Part shown: positions 40,349-49,482 of the stretch, in pieces
How the letters are laid out: every line of letters starts with the position of its first letter
How positions within the stretch are numbered: position 1 is the first letter of the stretch
Assembly (NCBI RefSeq): GCF_001306415.1
Contig: NZ_LDJX01000001.1
Span: 558,001 to 622,000 of the forward strand
Direction of reading: 5' to 3'
DNA length: 64,000 nt
From: Croceitalea dokdonensis DOKDO 023
GTDB taxonomy: Bacteria; Bacteroidota; Bacteroidia; Flavobacteriales; Flavobacteriaceae
The notes under the pieces: generated by a model
Told to the model about the DNA's origin: nothing
Seen by the model: the letters and a program-made list of their open reading frames with translations, nothing else
Databases searched by the model: none
Made by a program: the position numbers and the translations under genes

Positions 40349-42826
40349 ATGCTTCGTACCAATCTTTTTCGTCTGCTTTATTTTTTCTTTTGTTTCCTCT
40401 TTTTTCATCATACTTCCAATGGGCAAATCAAAGGACAGGTAACGGATGGGGAAAACAACCCCTTACCATTTGTCAGTATCTATTATGAAGGTAGCATTAA
40501 CGGAACCATCTCCAATGATAATGGGTTCTATGAGTTGGAGGTTGCCTCACCTGGGACATATACCATTGTCTTTAAATACTTAGGGTTCACGACTAAAAAA
40601 AAGCAAATTACGGTAACTGGTACAGCATTCACTTTAAACATTAGCTTAGAACCAGAAAACATAACCCTCAATGAGGTTGCTATTACGGCCAAGGAAAATC
40701 CGGCGAACAGGGTGATACAAAATGCGATAGAAAGCCGTAAAAAATATCAAAAGGAACTTCAAAATTTTACCGCTAGCTTTTATTCCAAAGGACTGATAAA
40801 AATTAAGGACGCGCCAGAAAGAATTTTGGGCCAGGATGTTGGGGACTTGGGCGGAGGGTTGGACTCTACCCGGTCAGGCATTGTGTATCTGTCCGAGACT
40901 ATTTCGGACATATCAAAAAGGAATAACGACTTTAAGGAAAAAATCATAGCGTCCAAGGTAAGCGGGGATGATAACGGATTCAGCTTCAACACATCCACAG
41001 ATGTCAACTTTTCATTTTATGAAAATACCGTGGAACTGGGCAACCAACTGATTTCTCCTATCGCGGACAATGCCTTCAACTACTACAGGTACCGTCTGTT
41101 GGGAACATTTTATGACGACCTGGGCAATTTGGTGAATCAAATCCAAGTGATACCACGAAGACCTAAGGACCGTGTTTTTAATGGAACTATCTATATCATT
41201 GAAGATAATTGGGCCATCTACGCCGTAGAACTTGCGGTGACCGGCGAACAGGCCAAAATAATACCCGTGGACACTTTTTTTATAAAACAGAGTTTTAACT
41301 ACCTTAAAAGCGCGGACACATGGCTAAAAACATTGCAAAGTTTTGATTTTAAGTACAATATCTTTGGTTTTAAAGGTGAGGGGCGTTTTACCGCAGGATA
41401 CAAGAACTATGAACTACAACCCAATTTTACAAAAAAAACGTTTGGGAACGAAGTTTTAAGTTTTGTGGACAATGCGAATAAAAAAGACTCCATTTTTTGG
41501 AATACGGTAAGGCCTGTTCCCCTAACCCAAGAAGAACGTTCGGATTATGTGGTCAAGGATAGCCTTCAAGTTATAAGAGAATCCCAACAATATCTGGATT
41601 CGGTTGATGCAAAAGGCAATAAGTTTGGGATAGGTTCGCTTTTTTTTGGATACACCCATAGCAATACGTTTAAAGAAAAGTATTTTACGGTATCTTCCCT
41701 AATTTCCGCTTTACAGTTCAATACCGTCCAAGGATGGCATACGGGCCTAAATTTTGACTATACAAAATTGAACGAAGAAAAAGGGACCCGCTTAAATTTG
41801 GGAATTGATTTCGATTATGGTTTTTCTGATAGGCGCTTTAGACCGGTTGGCTCGGTTTCCTACAGATTCAATACGTTTTCTCGGCCATTCTTAAGGCTAA
41901 GGGTGGGCAACCAGGCGTTGCAGTTTAACAATGAGGAACCCATTAAGCCTTTGGGGAACACCTTTGCCAGCTTATTCTTTGAAGATAACCTAGCCAAATT
42001 CTATGACAAAACATTTGCCGAAGTGTACTATCAACAGGAAATAGTCAATGGAATATACACTTTTTTGAATGTTGGGTTTGAGAAAAGGCAACCGCTTTTT
42101 AATACCGCTGACTATGTTCTCATTGATGATGAGGACGACGTCTACACTTCCAACAATCCTCTACAACCAGACAATTTTGTGGACCCCGCCATTGCGACCC
42201 ATGAAATTATAAAGCTAAGCCTTACCACCAGGATACGTTTTGGTCAAAAATACCAAAACTACCCGGACGGAAAATTTAACCTAACGAATGATAGTTATCC
42301 TACGCTATACTTGGGCTATGAAACCGGTTTTGCCAGTAGCAATCCATCCAATAATTATAGCCAATTTAAAGCTCGTTTGGCCCAAGATTTCCCTGTAGGT
42401 GATAAGGGCCGTTTTTTCTACAACCTAAAAGCGGGAACATTCATAAATGCGGACAATATTTCCTTTGTGGACTTCCAACATTTTAACGGGAATAGAACAA
42501 GGGTAACAAGATTGAATTACCTAAACTCCTTTTTCTTTTTGCCATACTATGACTTTAGCACCAATGGGCAATATTTTGAGGGACATGCGGAGCATAACTT
42601 TCAGGGGTTTATCATGAACAAGATTCCATTGCTTAAAAAGTTGGGCAGCCATTTGATTATCAGCGGAAAAGTGCTGTCCACAGAAAATACCAGTGCATAC
42701 ACAGAGTTTGGTGTTGCGTTGGGCAATTTGGGCTGGAAAAAGTTCAGATTCCTAAGGGTGGGCTTCGTTCAAGGACACTTTCAAGGCATCACAGAACGTG
42801 GGGTAAACTTTGGCATTCAATTTTAG
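40349..42826 (+). CDS. DUF5686 outer membrane protein with carboxypeptidase-regulatory-like domain
   Basis: 825 residues. A signal peptide ends near NGQ (residue 26). An 80-residue CarboxypepD_reg-like beta-sandwich follows (IKGQVTDGENNPLPFVSIYYEG; GTYTIVFKYLGFTTKKKQI), then the DUF5686 region and a large C-terminal beta-barrel with aromatic-capped strands (LNLGIDFDYGFSDRRFRPVG, TRIRFGQKYQNYP), ending in phenylalanine (GVNFGIQF), as many outer membrane barrels do. Members are widespread in Bacteroidota, perhaps receptors or transporters; no substrate is indicated. Stop overlaps the pcm stop by four bases (convergent). Confidence 0.87.
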   Translation: MLRTNLFRLLYFFFCFLFFHHTSNGQIKGQVTDGENNPLPFVSIYYEGSINGTISNDNGFYELEVASPGTYTIVFKYLGFTTKKKQITVTGTAFTLNISLEPENITLNEVAITAKENPANRVIQNAIESRKKYQKELQNFTASFYSKGLIKIKDAPERILGQDVGDLGGGLDSTRSGIVYLSETISDISKRNNDFKEKIIASKVSGDDNGFSFNTSTDVNFSFYENTVELGNQLISPIADNAFNYYRYRLLGTFYDDLGNLVNQIQVIPRRPKDRVFNGTIYIIEDNWAIYAVELAVTGEQAKIIPVDTFFIKQSFNYLKSADTWLKTLQSFDFKYNIFGFKGEGRFTAGYKNYELQPNFTKKTFGNEVLSFVDNANKKDSIFWNTVRPVPLTQEERSDYVVKDSLQVIRESQQYLDSVDAKGNKFGIGSLFFGYTHSNTFKEKYFTVSSLISALQFNTVQGWHTGLNFDYTKLNEEKGTRLNLGIDFDYGFSDRRFRPVGSVSYRFNTFSRPFLRLRVGNQALQFNNEEPIKPLGNTFASLFFEDNLAKFYDKTFAEVYYQQEIVNGIYTFLNVGFEKRQPLFNTADYVLIDDEDDVYTSNNPLQPDNFVDPAIATHEIIKLSLTTRIRFGQKYQNYPDGKFNLTNDSYPTLYLGYETGFASSNPSNNYSQFKARLAQDFPVGDKGRFFYNLKAGTFINADNISFVDFQHFNGNRTRVTRLNYLNSFFFLPYYDFSTNGQYFEGHAEHNFQGFIMNKIPLLKKLGSHLIISGKVLSTENTSAYTEFGVALGNLGWKKFRFLRVGFVQGHFQGITERGVNFGIQF

Positions 42827-43464
42827 TTTTTATCCTCTAATAAGGGAACAAACCTAAAATCACCATATTCCGTCTTCTTAAATTCCTTTTCGGAGGTCCT
42901 TTCAAACAAGGTCATTACTTGGCTATCGGCACCGACTGGTATTACCAATCTCCCTCCAATTTTTAATTGGGACAGCAGCGCCTTTGGCACCTCAGGTGCA
43001 CCGGCCGTAACAATAATACCATCAAAAGGTGCGTGTTCCGGTAAACCTTTGTATCCATCGCCAAAAACGGTTTTTTTTGGCCTGTAGCCCATTTTACCAA
43101 AGAAAAGCTTGGTTCTTTTAAATAGGGCGCCTTGTCGCTCCACCGTAAACACCTTGGCCTTAAGTTCCAATAACACCGCGGTTTGATAGCCACAACCAGT
43201 CCCTATTTCCAATATTTTTTGTTGAGGTTTTACATGTAACAACTGGGTCTGGAAAGCTACGGTATACGGTTGTGAAATAGTTTGGTCCGCCCCAATGGGA
43301 AAAGCCTTGTCTTGGTACGCATGTGCTTCAAAACCGCTATCCAAAAACAAATGTCTGGGCACTTGTCTTATAGCATGGAGCACCTGAAGGTCCACAATCC
43401 CTTTTGTACTTAATAATTCTGCCAGTTGATTGCGCAGTCCTTGGTGCCTAAGTGTATCCTGCAT
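42823..43464 (-). CDS. pcm: Protein-L-isoaspartate O-methyltransferase
   Basis: Repairs isoaspartyl residues in damaged proteins by methylation with SAM. The 213 residues include VPRHLFLDSGFEAHAYQDKAFPIGADQTISQPY (residues 31-63), the SAM motif ILEIGTGCGYQTAVLLEL (80-97), and FDGIIVTAGAPEVPKALL (130-147). No signal peptide, so cytoplasmic. It is convergent with and overlaps the DUF5686 gene by four bases, and divergent from the Gfo/Idh gene. Confidence 0.95.
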   Translation of the reverse strand: MQDTLRHQGLRNQLAELLSTKGIVDLQVLHAIRQVPRHLFLDSGFEAHAYQDKAFPIGADQTISQPYTVAFQTQLLHVKPQQKILEIGTGCGYQTAVLLELKAKVFTVERQGALFKRTKLFFGKMGYRPKKTVFGDGYKGLPEHAPFDGIIVTAGAPEVPKALLSQLKIGGRLVIPVGADSQVMTLFERTSEKEFKKTEYGDFRFVPLLEDKN

Positions 43465-43543
43465 AGTCTAGTTTGGTTTACGAAATTATGAAACTTCGGC
43501 AATTCTGGGCACCACTTGGGGCATACAATTCTGTGGTTATCCC

Positions 43544-43551
43544 TATTTTTG
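43544..43551 (+). promoter_or_regulatory. Candidate -7 element for the nine-gene run
   Basis: Perfect TATTTTTG sixteen bases before the Gfo/Idh ATG. The nearest TTG (43516-43518) leaves a 25-nt spacer, longer than normal, so only the -7 part is supported. Confidence 0.4.
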
Positions 43552-43567
43552 GAAAAACTTACGAATT

Positions 43568-44530
43568 ATGCTGAAAGCTGGCGTTTTAGGGGCTGGACAT
43601 CTGGGGAAAATACACCTGCGACTTTTGAATGAATCCGAAAAATATGAATTGGTAGGATTCCACGACCCAGATGAAATTAGCGCAAAAAAAGTAGTGGACG
43701 AATTTGGATACCGCTATTTTGAAAACATCAACGATTTAATTGCAGCTGTTGATGTGGTAGACATTGTGACCCCTACCCTTTCCCATTTTGATTGTGCCAA
43801 AAAGGCCATGGAAAATGGGAAACATATCTTTATTGAAAAACCTATCACCAATACCTTGGAAGAGGCCGAACAACTAGTTGGTTTTCAGAAAAAGTTTGGG
43901 GTAAAGGGGCAGGTTGGGCATGTGGAAAGGTTTAATCCCGCATTCACCGCTGTTAAGGACAAAATTCAACAACCAATGTTCATTGAAACCCACCGATTGG
44001 CAGAATTTAATCCACGTGGTACGGATGTTCCCGTAGTCCTGGACCTGATGATTCATGATATAGATGCCATTCTAAGCGTGGTACATTCTAACGTTAGACA
44101 AATCAATGCCAGTGGTGTTTCTGTCATAAGCAGTTCCCCAGACATTGCCAATGCAAGAATTGCTTTTGAAAATGGTTGCGTTGCCAACTTAACAGCAAGT
44201 AGGATATCCCTAAAAAATATGCGGAAATCACGATTTTTCCAAAAAGATGCCTATATCTCGGTAGATTTTCTGGAAAAAAAGGTGGAAGTGGTGAAAATGA
44301 AGGAGGCTCCGGAAACCCCAGGGGATTTTGATATGATACTGCAAAACGCCGAGGGAATAAAAAAACAAATTTATTTTGAAAACCCGGACATAGCCCCAAA
44401 CAATGCCATTTTGGATGAGCTCAACAGCTTTGCAGATGCCATACAAAACAACACTACGCCCATAGTAACTTTGGAACAAGGAACAAAGGCGCTGCGGGTA
44501 GCACTACAAATCATACAAGAATTTAATTAA
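43568..44530 (+). CDS. Gfo/Idh/MocA-family oxidoreductase
   Basis: NAD(P)-dependent dehydrogenase of the glucose-fructose oxidoreductase family, 320 residues. N-terminal Rossmann fold with GAGHLGKIHL (7-16) and the family tripeptide EKP in HIFIEKPITNTLEEAE (about 90-105). The C-terminal half has DLMIHDIDAIL, with the His in the active-site position. Substrates range from sugars to biliverdin; the best guess is a small sugar or amino-sugar, but not determined. It is the first gene of a tightly packed plus-strand run; the next gene starts 7 nt later. Confidence 0.9.
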   Translation: MLKAGVLGAGHLGKIHLRLLNESEKYELVGFHDPDEISAKKVVDEFGYRYFENINDLIAAVDVVDIVTPTLSHFDCAKKAMENGKHIFIEKPITNTLEEAEQLVGFQKKFGVKGQVGHVERFNPAFTAVKDKIQQPMFIETHRLAEFNPRGTDVPVVLDLMIHDIDAILSVVHSNVRQINASGVSVISSSPDIANARIAFENGCVANLTASRISLKNMRKSRFFQKDAYISVDFLEKKVEVVKMKEAPETPGDFDMILQNAEGIKKQIYFENPDIAPNNAILDELNSFADAIQNNTTPIVTLEQGTKALRVALQIIQEFN

Positions 44531-44537
44531 CTAATAA

Positions 44538-45425
44538 ATGAAAAATATAGCGGTAATAGGCGCGGGAACCATGGGAAATGGAATAGCCCATGTTTTCGCC
44601 CAGCATGGGTACAAGGTGAAGCTCATAGATGTGAACCAAGCCTCTTTGAACAAAGGCTTAGCCACTATTGCCTCCAACCTAGATAGAATGGTGGCAAAAG
44701 AAAAAATCACTCAGCAAATCAAAAACAATACCCTTTCCCAGATTAGGACCTTCACGGAAATCAAGGATGGGGTGGCCGAGGTTGATTTGGTGGTGGAAGC
44801 TGCCACAGAAAACCTTGACATTAAACTGGACATCTTTAAAACCCTTGATGAGCACTGTGAGACATCCACCATTTTGGCTTCCAACACATCCTCCATATCC
44901 ATCACCCAGATTGGTGCCGCAACCAACAGACCGGACAAGGTAATAGGCATGCACTTCATGAATCCCGTTCCAATAATGCGATTGGTTGAAATTATTAGGG
45001 GATACAGTACTTCTGACGAAGTCACCAATACTATCATGGAGCTTTCAAAAAATTTAGGCAAAACAGCTACCGAGGTTAACGATTATCCGGGTTTTGTGGC
45101 CAATCGTATTCTCATGCCCATGATCAATGAAGCCATAGAGACACTATACCACCAAGTGGCGGGGGTTCAAGAAATTGATACGGTGATGAAATTAGGTATG
45201 GCGCATCCTATGGGGCCACTACAACTTGCAGACTTTATTGGGCTGGATGTATGCCTGTCTATTCTTAAAGTGATGTACCAGGGGTTCAAAAACCCTAAAT
45301 ATGCACCCTGTCCCTTATTGGTAAATATGGTCATGGCGGGTAAACTCGGCGTAAAGTCTGGCGAAGGTTTTTATGACTATTCCCAGGGTAAAAAAGCGGA
45401 AAAGGTGTCCGCACAATTTGCTTAG
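44538..45425 (+). CDS. 3-hydroxybutyryl-CoA dehydrogenase
   Basis: NAD-dependent oxidation of 3-hydroxyacyl-CoA to 3-ketoacyl-CoA, used in fatty acid or phenylacetate degradation and in butyrate-type metabolism. 295 residues, the length of the stand-alone Hbd/PaaH form. Rossmann motif GAGTMGNGIAHVFA (7-20), active-site His in GMHFMNPVPIMRLVEIIRG (about 138-156), and C-terminal GRKSGEG-type end (KLGVKSGEGFYDYS). The other beta-oxidation genes are not here. Spacing to the next gene is a single base. Confidence 0.93.
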   Translation: MKNIAVIGAGTMGNGIAHVFAQHGYKVKLIDVNQASLNKGLATIASNLDRMVAKEKITQQIKNNTLSQIRTFTEIKDGVAEVDLVVEAATENLDIKLDIFKTLDEHCETSTILASNTSSISITQIGAATNRPDKVIGMHFMNPVPIMRLVEIIRGYSTSDEVTNTIMELSKNLGKTATEVNDYPGFVANRILMPMINEAIETLYHQVAGVQEIDTVMKLGMAHPMGPLQLADFIGLDVCLSILKVMYQGFKNPKYAPCPLLVNMVMAGKLGVKSGEGFYDYSQGKKAEKVSAQFA

Positions 45426-45426
45426 A

Positions 45427-46662
45427 ATGGCGATAGTCAAACCTTTTAAGGCCATACGCCCAACAAGGGATAAGGTGGTGCACGTAGCTTCTAAATCCTA
45501 TGAAGCCTATGACCCCGTAGAACGTGACGCCATCTTAACGTATAACCCATTTTCGTTTTTACATATCATCAATCCGGGATATAAGTTCCATCAAGACGTT
45601 GGGGGCAAAGAACGTTTTAGACTGGTGCATAACCGCTATTTGGAATTTCTGGAAGACCAAATTTTTATCCAAGAAGAAACACCGTCTTTCTATCTCTATC
45701 AAATAGAGGACCAAGGGCATAAAAGTTTAGGTTTTTTCTGTGCCACCAGCGTAAAAGATTATGAAACCGGTATCATAAAAAAACATGAGGACACCCTAGA
45801 GGACCGTGAAGTGCTTTTTGCGGACTACCTGAACACGGTTGGCTTTAATGCAGAACCTGTATTGATGGCCCACAAGGATGATAAACGCCTTGCAGCAATT
45901 TGGGCCAGAAAGATTAAGGAGCAACCACTTTATGATTTCACGACCACGGACCGGGCCAAACACCAAATCTGGCGTATTGATGCACCCAAGATAGTTACGG
46001 AAATAGAGAATATCTTTAGTGAGATGCCATCGCTGTACATTGCAGATGGCCATCACAGAAGTGCATCATCCTATTTGCTCTCCGAGGAAAGAAAATCCAA
46101 TAATCCCAACCATATGGGAACGGAGGCCTATAATTATTTTATGTCTTATCTAATCCCTGAATCGGAAATAAGGATTTATGAATACAATCGCCTCATTAGG
46201 GGCCTGAACGGCCTCTCAAAAGAAGAGTTTTTGATACAGCTCGACACTTTTTATCGGATTGAAGAAAAAAAAGATGATCCCTATAATCCATCACAAAAAC
46301 ATCATTTTAGCATGTACTTGGATGGTCAATACTATTCGCTGTACCTAAGAAAAAAGGTGTACGATATGGATGACCCTTTAAGTGCTTTGGATACACAAAT
46401 ATTGTTCAAAACCATTTTAGAACCAATTTTGGGGATACAAGATCTGCGGAATGATAAACGCATTGCCTACCGCCATGGCAAATACAACATTTTAAAAATG
46501 AAGGATGCCATAGACCAAGGGGAATTTACGGTAGGTTTTGGATTACTGCCCCTAACCATTGAAGAAATCATGGCCGTTGCGGATGCGGATTTGGTAATGC
46601 CGCCTAAAAGCACTTATATAGAACCCAAATTACGCAGCGGGCTAGCTATTTATGAACTCTAG
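45427..46662 (+). CDS. DUF1015 family protein
   Basis: 411 residues; the ATG at 45427 follows the dehydrogenase stop by one base, and MAIVKPFKAIRPTRDKV is the usual start. The frame is open upstream into the dehydrogenase gene but that is not coding. Family blocks visible: VASKSYEAYDPVERDAILTYNPFSFLHI, VLFADYLNTVGFN, PSLYIADGHHRSASSYLLSEE (central, highly conserved) and VMPPKSTYIEPKLRSGL at the C-terminus. Members are often called putative HTH transcriptional regulators, without proof; the family tends to occur near serine or CoA-linked enzymes. Role unknown. Confidence 0.87.
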   Translation: MAIVKPFKAIRPTRDKVVHVASKSYEAYDPVERDAILTYNPFSFLHIINPGYKFHQDVGGKERFRLVHNRYLEFLEDQIFIQEETPSFYLYQIEDQGHKSLGFFCATSVKDYETGIIKKHEDTLEDREVLFADYLNTVGFNAEPVLMAHKDDKRLAAIWARKIKEQPLYDFTTTDRAKHQIWRIDAPKIVTEIENIFSEMPSLYIADGHHRSASSYLLSEERKSNNPNHMGTEAYNYFMSYLIPESEIRIYEYNRLIRGLNGLSKEEFLIQLDTFYRIEEKKDDPYNPSQKHHFSMYLDGQYYSLYLRKKVYDMDDPLSALDTQILFKTILEPILGIQDLRNDKRIAYRHGKYNILKMKDAIDQGEFTVGFGLLPLTIEEIMAVADADLVMPPKSTYIEPKLRSGLAIYEL

Positions 46663-46672
46663 GAATTTTGAT

Positions 46673-47332
46673 ATGTCCATAGCAGAAAAACTACATTCCA
46701 TTAAAAACACCCTTCCCGGAAACGTTGTACTTGTCGCCGTTTCCAAAACCAAGCCCACAGAAGACCTCTTGGTAGCCTATGAGGCAGGGCAACGAGTATT
46801 TGGGGAAAATAAAATTCAGGAAATGACCCAAAAATGGGAGGTATTGCCCAAAGATATTCAATGGCATATGATTGGGCACGTGCAACGCAACAAAGTAAAA
46901 TATATGGCCGAGTATGTGGATTTGATCCATGGGGTGGATAGCCTTAAACTCCTAAAGGAAATAAATAAACAAGCCCTTAAGCACAACCGCACCATCTCCT
47001 GTCTGCTTCAAATGCATATTGCCGAAGAGGATACTAAATTTGGGCTGGACCAAGATGAATTGATAGCACTGGTTAATGATGATGAATTTAAATCGCTCCA
47101 AAACATAAAAATTGAAGGATTAATGGGAATGGCAACATTTACCAAGGATTTGGAACAGGTGCGTAGGGAATTCAAAGGACTTAAAACTACCTTTGAAGGG
47201 CTAAAAGAACAACTGCCAGAAATTCATGTACTTTCCATGGGTATGAGCGGGGATTATACCATTGCCGTTGACGAAGGTAGTACCATGGTGCGTATTGGAA
47301 GCAGTATCTTTGGTGCAAGAAATTACAACTAA
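46673..47332 (+). CDS. YggS-family pyridoxal phosphate homeostasis protein
   Basis: PLP-binding TIM-barrel protein that balances PLP and amino-acid pools, homologous to E. coli YggS and human PLPBP. The PLP lysine is in VAVSKTKPTEDL (about 24-35), followed by GENKIQEMTQKWEVLPKDIQWHMIGHVQRNKVKY, and the phosphate site ends with LSMGMSGDYTIAVDEGSTMVRIGSSIFG. I start at 46673 (MSIAEKLHSIKN, the family start); an ATG at 46652 inside the upstream gene is also in frame. 219 residues. Next gene begins 14 nt downstream. Confidence 0.93.
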   Translation: MSIAEKLHSIKNTLPGNVVLVAVSKTKPTEDLLVAYEAGQRVFGENKIQEMTQKWEVLPKDIQWHMIGHVQRNKVKYMAEYVDLIHGVDSLKLLKEINKQALKHNRTISCLLQMHIAEEDTKFGLDQDELIALVNDDEFKSLQNIKIEGLMGMATFTKDLEQVRREFKGLKTTFEGLKEQLPEIHVLSMGMSGDYTIAVDEGSTMVRIGSSIFGARNYN

Positions 47333-47345
47333 AAGCAGCGTAGGA

Positions 47346-48635
47346 TTGATATATGCCATATTAGACATAGAAAGTACGGGGGGAAAGTACAATGAAGAAG
47401 GAATTATGGAAATTGCCATACACCGGTTCAATGGACTACAAGTAGAAGATAAATTTATTGGTTTAATAAATCCTGAAAGGAAAATACAACCTTTTGTGGC
47501 AAACCTCACGGGAATAAACAATAAAATGTTGCAATCTGCACCAAAATTCCATGAAGTGGCCAAGCGCATTATTGAGATTACTGACAATGCTGTAATTGTG
47601 GCCCATAACGCCCAGTTTGATTACCGTATATTAAGAACAGAATTTAGACGACTGGGATATGACTATAAGCGAAAAACACTCTGTACCGTAGATCTTTCCA
47701 AAAAACTATTACCAGATGCAGAATCACACAGTCTGGGCAAGTTGGTGCGCTCCCTTGGCATTCCCGTTACAGATAGGCACCGTGCCAATGGGGACGCTTT
47801 GGCCACCTTAAAACTTTTTAAACTATTGCTTACCAAAGATAGCGGTAAGACAATCATCACAGAGGTCATACGGGAAGAAAGTTCGGGGGAACTCTCCCAC
47901 AAACAGCTAGATATGGTAGAACAGCTGCCCTCTGAGACCGGCGTCTATTACCTCTACAGTAAAAAAGGGGAACTACTATATATTGGCAAGACAAAAAACA
48001 TAAAAAAAAGGGTGAACCAACATTTTACCAATGTGGGGGATTTAGCCAGAAAACTGCAAAAAGAAACCAAGGAAGTAACGTTTGAAATCACGGGAAGTGA
48101 TGTAATAGCCCTATTAAAGGAACAGTTTGAAAAAGAAAATAACCGCCCAAAACTTCAACCCGATAAGGTAAAAACAGGATTTCAATACGGAGTTTATTTA
48201 ACAGGAGGTTCCGCAGGGGAGGGCTTTTTTCGGGTAGAAAAAAATTATGGACAGCCCAATAGGCTAAGTAGTTTCGCCTCCAAAAAAGCGGCAGCGGATT
48301 TTGCCCAGAAAATAAACATGGAACTTAGGGGATATAGTAACAAAACAACAGAGGAACAACAAAACGCGCTACAAGCGCTATTTTTAAGGTACAGTATAGA
48401 CGGTAGAAACGCCATCCTAATCGACAAGGGAAGAGCCCAAGGAGAAAAAGGTGTGGTTTTAATCCAAAAAGGGAGGTTTAGAGGCTATGGATTCACGGAA
48501 TTAAATCACCAACTAAATAATATTAGTATCTTAGAAAATCTGATTACGCCTATCAATGGCAATGATTACGCTACGTTTATAATAGAATCGGTTTTACGAA
48601 GAAAGCATAGGCTTAAGGTAGTGGACCTAAATTAA
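47346..48635 (+). CDS. DnaQ-like exonuclease fused to a GIY-YIG nuclease
   Basis: Two nuclease domains on one chain. Residues 1-165 are a DEDDh exonuclease: DIESTGG (first Asp-Glu), VAHNAQFDYRIL, and HRANGDALATLKLF with the His and last Asp. Residues about 195-275 form a GIY-YIG domain: LPSETGVYYLYSKKGELLYIGKTKNIKKRVNQHF, as in UvrC and Cho. The C-terminal 150 residues have no obvious catalytic motif. Such fusions are associated with nucleotide excision-type DNA repair (Cho/UvrC-like incision with end trimming). The start is a TTG (47346); the frame is open further upstream without a good ATG, so the exact start is uncertain. About 429 residues. Confidence 0.85.
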   Translation: MIYAILDIESTGGKYNEEGIMEIAIHRFNGLQVEDKFIGLINPERKIQPFVANLTGINNKMLQSAPKFHEVAKRIIEITDNAVIVAHNAQFDYRILRTEFRRLGYDYKRKTLCTVDLSKKLLPDAESHSLGKLVRSLGIPVTDRHRANGDALATLKLFKLLLTKDSGKTIITEVIREESSGELSHKQLDMVEQLPSETGVYYLYSKKGELLYIGKTKNIKKRVNQHFTNVGDLARKLQKETKEVTFEITGSDVIALLKEQFEKENNRPKLQPDKVKTGFQYGVYLTGGSAGEGFFRVEKNYGQPNRLSSFASKKAAADFAQKINMELRGYSNKTTEEQQNALQALFLRYSIDGRNAILIDKGRAQGEKGVVLIQKGRFRGYGFTELNHQLNNISILENLITPINGNDYATFIIESVLRRKHRLKVVDLN

Positions 48636-48639
48636 TTTT

Positions 48640-49482
48640 TTGGAAAGAGAGGAAGTTCATTCTGGTTGGCGACATGAGTTGCATACAATTATCTACGAAG
48701 CAGATACACCTGCGGGCAAGATTTTTGATATTACCTTGGTTGTCTTGATAGTGCTTAGTGTGATGCTGGTCATGTTGGAAAGCATTAAAGGTATAGACGC
48801 CAAATTCCACCAACCGCTTTTGATACTGGAATGGGTGGTCACCATATTTTTCACTTTTGAGTATTTCGCAAGAATCATAAGCATTAAAAAACCTTTTAAG
48901 TATATTTTTAGTTTTTATGGTATGGTTGATTTGCTGTCTACCCTACCATTGTATTTGTCTTATTTTTTTGTGGGTTCCCAAGCGCTAATTGCCGTTAGGG
49001 CACTGCGTTTGTTAAGGATATTCAGAATTTTAAAATTGGTGAAGTTTTTGGGAGAGGCCTCACAGTTGCGCGCTGCCTTAAAGGCGAGTAGGGCCAAAAT
49101 AGCTGTTTTTATCTACGTTGTGGTGATTCTATCCATAATTATGGGCACGATAATGTACCTAATTGAAGGAGATGAAGCGGGCTTTACGAGTATTCCAAGA
49201 AGTATTTATTGGACCATAGTAACCTTAACCACGGTAGGCTACGGGGATATAGCACCACAGACCAATTTGGGACAGTTTATTGCCACCGTTATTATGATAT
49301 TGGGTTATGGTATCATCGCCGTTCCAACAGGCATAGTAACCGTAGAGTTTTCCAAATACGGAAAAAATAGAAATTCAGGCAATGCAATAGTACATACCAA
49401 TACACAATGCTGCCCATCATGTGCCGCCGAAGGCCACCGGGATGGCGCCAAATATTGTTACAATTGCGGAGACCATTTATGA
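48640..49482 (+). CDS. Voltage-gated-type potassium channel with C-terminal zinc ribbon
   Basis: Six-helix ion channel of 280 residues. S1-S3 lie at about 27-120, S4 carries spaced arginines (RALRLLRIFRILKLVK, about 121-136), and the pore has the potassium filter TVGYGD (about 197-202) before S6 (FIATVIMILGYGIIAVPTGIV). The C-terminal tail has CPSC and CYNCG, a four-cysteine zinc-ribbon-like end not standard in Kv channels. The start is a TTG at 48640, five bases after the nuclease stop; no in-frame ATG lies before the first helix. The stop overlaps the miaA start as ATGA. Possible role in membrane potential or osmotic control. Confidence 0.88.
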   Translation: MEREEVHSGWRHELHTIIYEADTPAGKIFDITLVVLIVLSVMLVMLESIKGIDAKFHQPLLILEWVVTIFFTFEYFARIISIKKPFKYIFSFYGMVDLLSTLPLYLSYFFVGSQALIAVRALRLLRIFRILKLVKFLGEASQLRAALKASRAKIAVFIYVVVILSIIMGTIMYLIEGDEAGFTSIPRSIYWTIVTLTTVGYGDIAPQTNLGQFIATVIMILGYGIIAVPTGIVTVEFSKYGKNRNSGNAIVHTNTQCCPSCAAEGHRDGAKYCYNCGDHL

